DNA from: Geothermovivens sp964644845
Lineage (GTDB): Bacteria; Zhuqueibacterota; Zhuqueibacteria; Oleimicrobiales; Geothermoviventaceae
Assembly: GCA_964644845.1 (NCBI GenBank)
Contig: CAZXXS010000021.1
Span: 1-5,774 of the forward strand
Length of the DNA stretch: 5,774 nt
Direction: 5' to 3'
The position numbers and the translations under genes are program-made. Of the stretch, positions 4,930 to 5,774 are shown one piece after another (position 1 is the stretch's first letter; each line of letters starts with the position of its first letter). The notes below the pieces were generated by a model, which had not been told where the DNA came from, searched no databases, and worked only from the letters and a program-made list of their open reading frames with translations.

Positions 4930-5774
4930 TTTCGTTTCTGACCCTGCAGAATTCGCGCGCTTGCCAGGACGTAGCGCCCCACCTCAACCCCAGCGTCTCG
5001 CCCAATCACTGGGCACTTGACCTTGAACAGAAAGTAGATGTTCAGTGGCACCGTGCTCAAGGTTTCGTAGTTTCCCTGCCCCTTCGCGATCACAAGGTCC
5101 GCCTGTTCGATTTTCTCGCGCACCTCCGGTTTCACCTCTGAGAGCACTGTGGCAGGAGCGTCTGAGCCGTTGTCCACGACTTCCACCAGCTCGGTCAGGC
5201 CAACCTGCTTGGCATCCTCGATCGTGGCATCGTTCAGGACTGGTTCTCCGCGCACCACAAACGTCACTCTGGCGCGGAAATCCCGTTGCAGAACCTCCAG
5301 CAGTAGCCGGTCGAACGCAATCTCACCCGCGTTGTCGCCAAGGTACACCACTTCGTCGGCTGCTTGAAGATCTCGACGAAATCGTTCGTAGTGATCAATC
5401 CCGAACGGTGTTTCGAGTGCCCGTTCAATTTCGCCGTCCAGATCGAAGCCGTCCAGCTGAGCACCGAAGTCGATCACATTCCCCGCGATGGCCAAACGCA
5501 CCGCCGTCCGAAGCGGGTCGTCGCTTTGCTCAACCAGTTTCCGAAGCCTTGGCAGGTAGGCAACGGCACGCTCGTTGTAGTGGCGCTTCTTCTCCGCGTA
5601 CGGGTCCCGCACGCCGGTTTCCTGCCGAATCAAACGGTGCACCTTTTGCCCAATCTCAGGCGGCGAGACCTCAAGGTGCAACGTGCTGAGGAGCTCCATC
5701 ACCCGGTTCAGGAGTTCCCGTTGTTTCGCTTCGTCATCCGTGGCCTCGCGTGCGGCCTCCAGCGTCTGTCTCAG
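4926..5774 (-). CDS. DUF89/ARMT1-like metal-dependent phosphatase (5' end cut off)
   Basis: The frame is open from the window edge to the TGA at 4926, giving 282 residues; the visible start LRQTLEAAREATDDEAKQ lacks an initiator. Prokaryotic members usually begin about a dozen residues earlier with a short CxxC-containing segment, so I expect little to be missing. Hallmarks, counted from the edge: SPPEIGQKVHRLIR (37-50), AIAGNVIDFG (95-104), YLGDNAGEIAFDRLLLE (144-160), VRGEPVLNDATIEDA (174-188) and AKGQGNYETLS (230-240). The Asp and Asn residues in GDNAGE, PVLND and NVID are the metal and phosphate site of this family of divalent-metal-dependent phosphatases, proposed to clear damaged or surplus phosphometabolites. 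The GTG at 5702 is not the true start, since family-like sequence continues upstream of it. It is the first gene of the operon seen here. Confidence 0.93.
   Translation of the reverse strand: MRQTLEAAREATDDEAKQRELLNRVMELLSTLHLEVSPPEIGQKVHRLIRQETGVRDPYAEKKRHYNERAVAYLPRLRKLVEQSDDPLRTAVRLAIAGNVIDFGAQLDGFDLDGEIERALETPFGIDHYERFRRDLQAADEVVYLGDNAGEIAFDRLLLEVLQRDFRARVTFVVRGEPVLNDATIEDAKQVGLTELVEVVDNGSDAPATVLSEVKPEVREKIEQADLVIAKGQGNYETLSTVPLNIYFLFKVKCPVIGRDAGVEVGRYVLASARILQGQKRK

Noticed and set aside
5045..5689. 214-codon plus-strand frame
   Set aside because: It is antisense to the DUF89 gene and rich in Arg, Pro and Ser with no domain.

Overview
The window reads almost entirely on the minus strand, from right to left. 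It holds seven protein genes: five complete and two cut by the window edges. By eye the GC content is in the upper 50s percent, Shine-Dalgarno sequences are strong (GAGGT, GGAGG), and two genes start with GTG. Ferredoxin-fused MinD-type ATPases together with an MtaA/CmuA-type methyltransferase point to a strictly anaerobic bacterium. A thermophilic or acetogenic Clostridia-like lineage (Bacillota) is my best guess, but the sequence does not prove it.

Layout in transcription order. (1) 5774-4926: DUF89/ARMT1-like metal-dependent phosphatase, start outside the window. (2) 4929-4582: 115-aa basic, partly hydrophobic protein of unknown function, joined to gene 1 by an ATGA overlap. (3) 4468-3545: single-domain ArsA/Get3-like ATPase with a GTG start. 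(4) 3548-3207: 113-aa unknown protein, joined to ArsA by a GTGA overlap and running 28 nt into gene 5. (5) 3234-2365: first MinD-type ATPase with an inserted 2x[4Fe-4S] ferredoxin domain. A 268-bp gene-free stretch (2097-2364) holds short direct and inverted repeats, including a set that can be drawn as an H-type pseudoknot. (6) 2096-1233: second ferredoxin-MinD ATPase, paralogous to gene 5. A 432-bp gene-free stretch (801-1232) holds a perfectly abutting 51-bp tandem duplication that spans the stop codon of gene 6, plus inverted repeats in the leader of the next gene. (7) 800-1: URO-D superfamily protein of the MtaA/CmuA methyltransferase type, with its C-terminus outside the window.

Genes 1-5 look like one operon because of the stop/start overlaps at two junctions and a single 113-nt gap. 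Genes 6 and 7 lie in the same direction behind longer leaders and may have their own signals. The set combines three deviant Walker A ATPases, two carrying Fe-S clusters, with a probable corrinoid-dependent methyltransferase and a phosphatase. This suggests ATP-dependent metallocofactor handling or low-potential electron delivery, perhaps serving corrinoid methyl transfer. That link is inference from gene order; no corrinoid protein, CODH or nitrogenase gene lies in the window.
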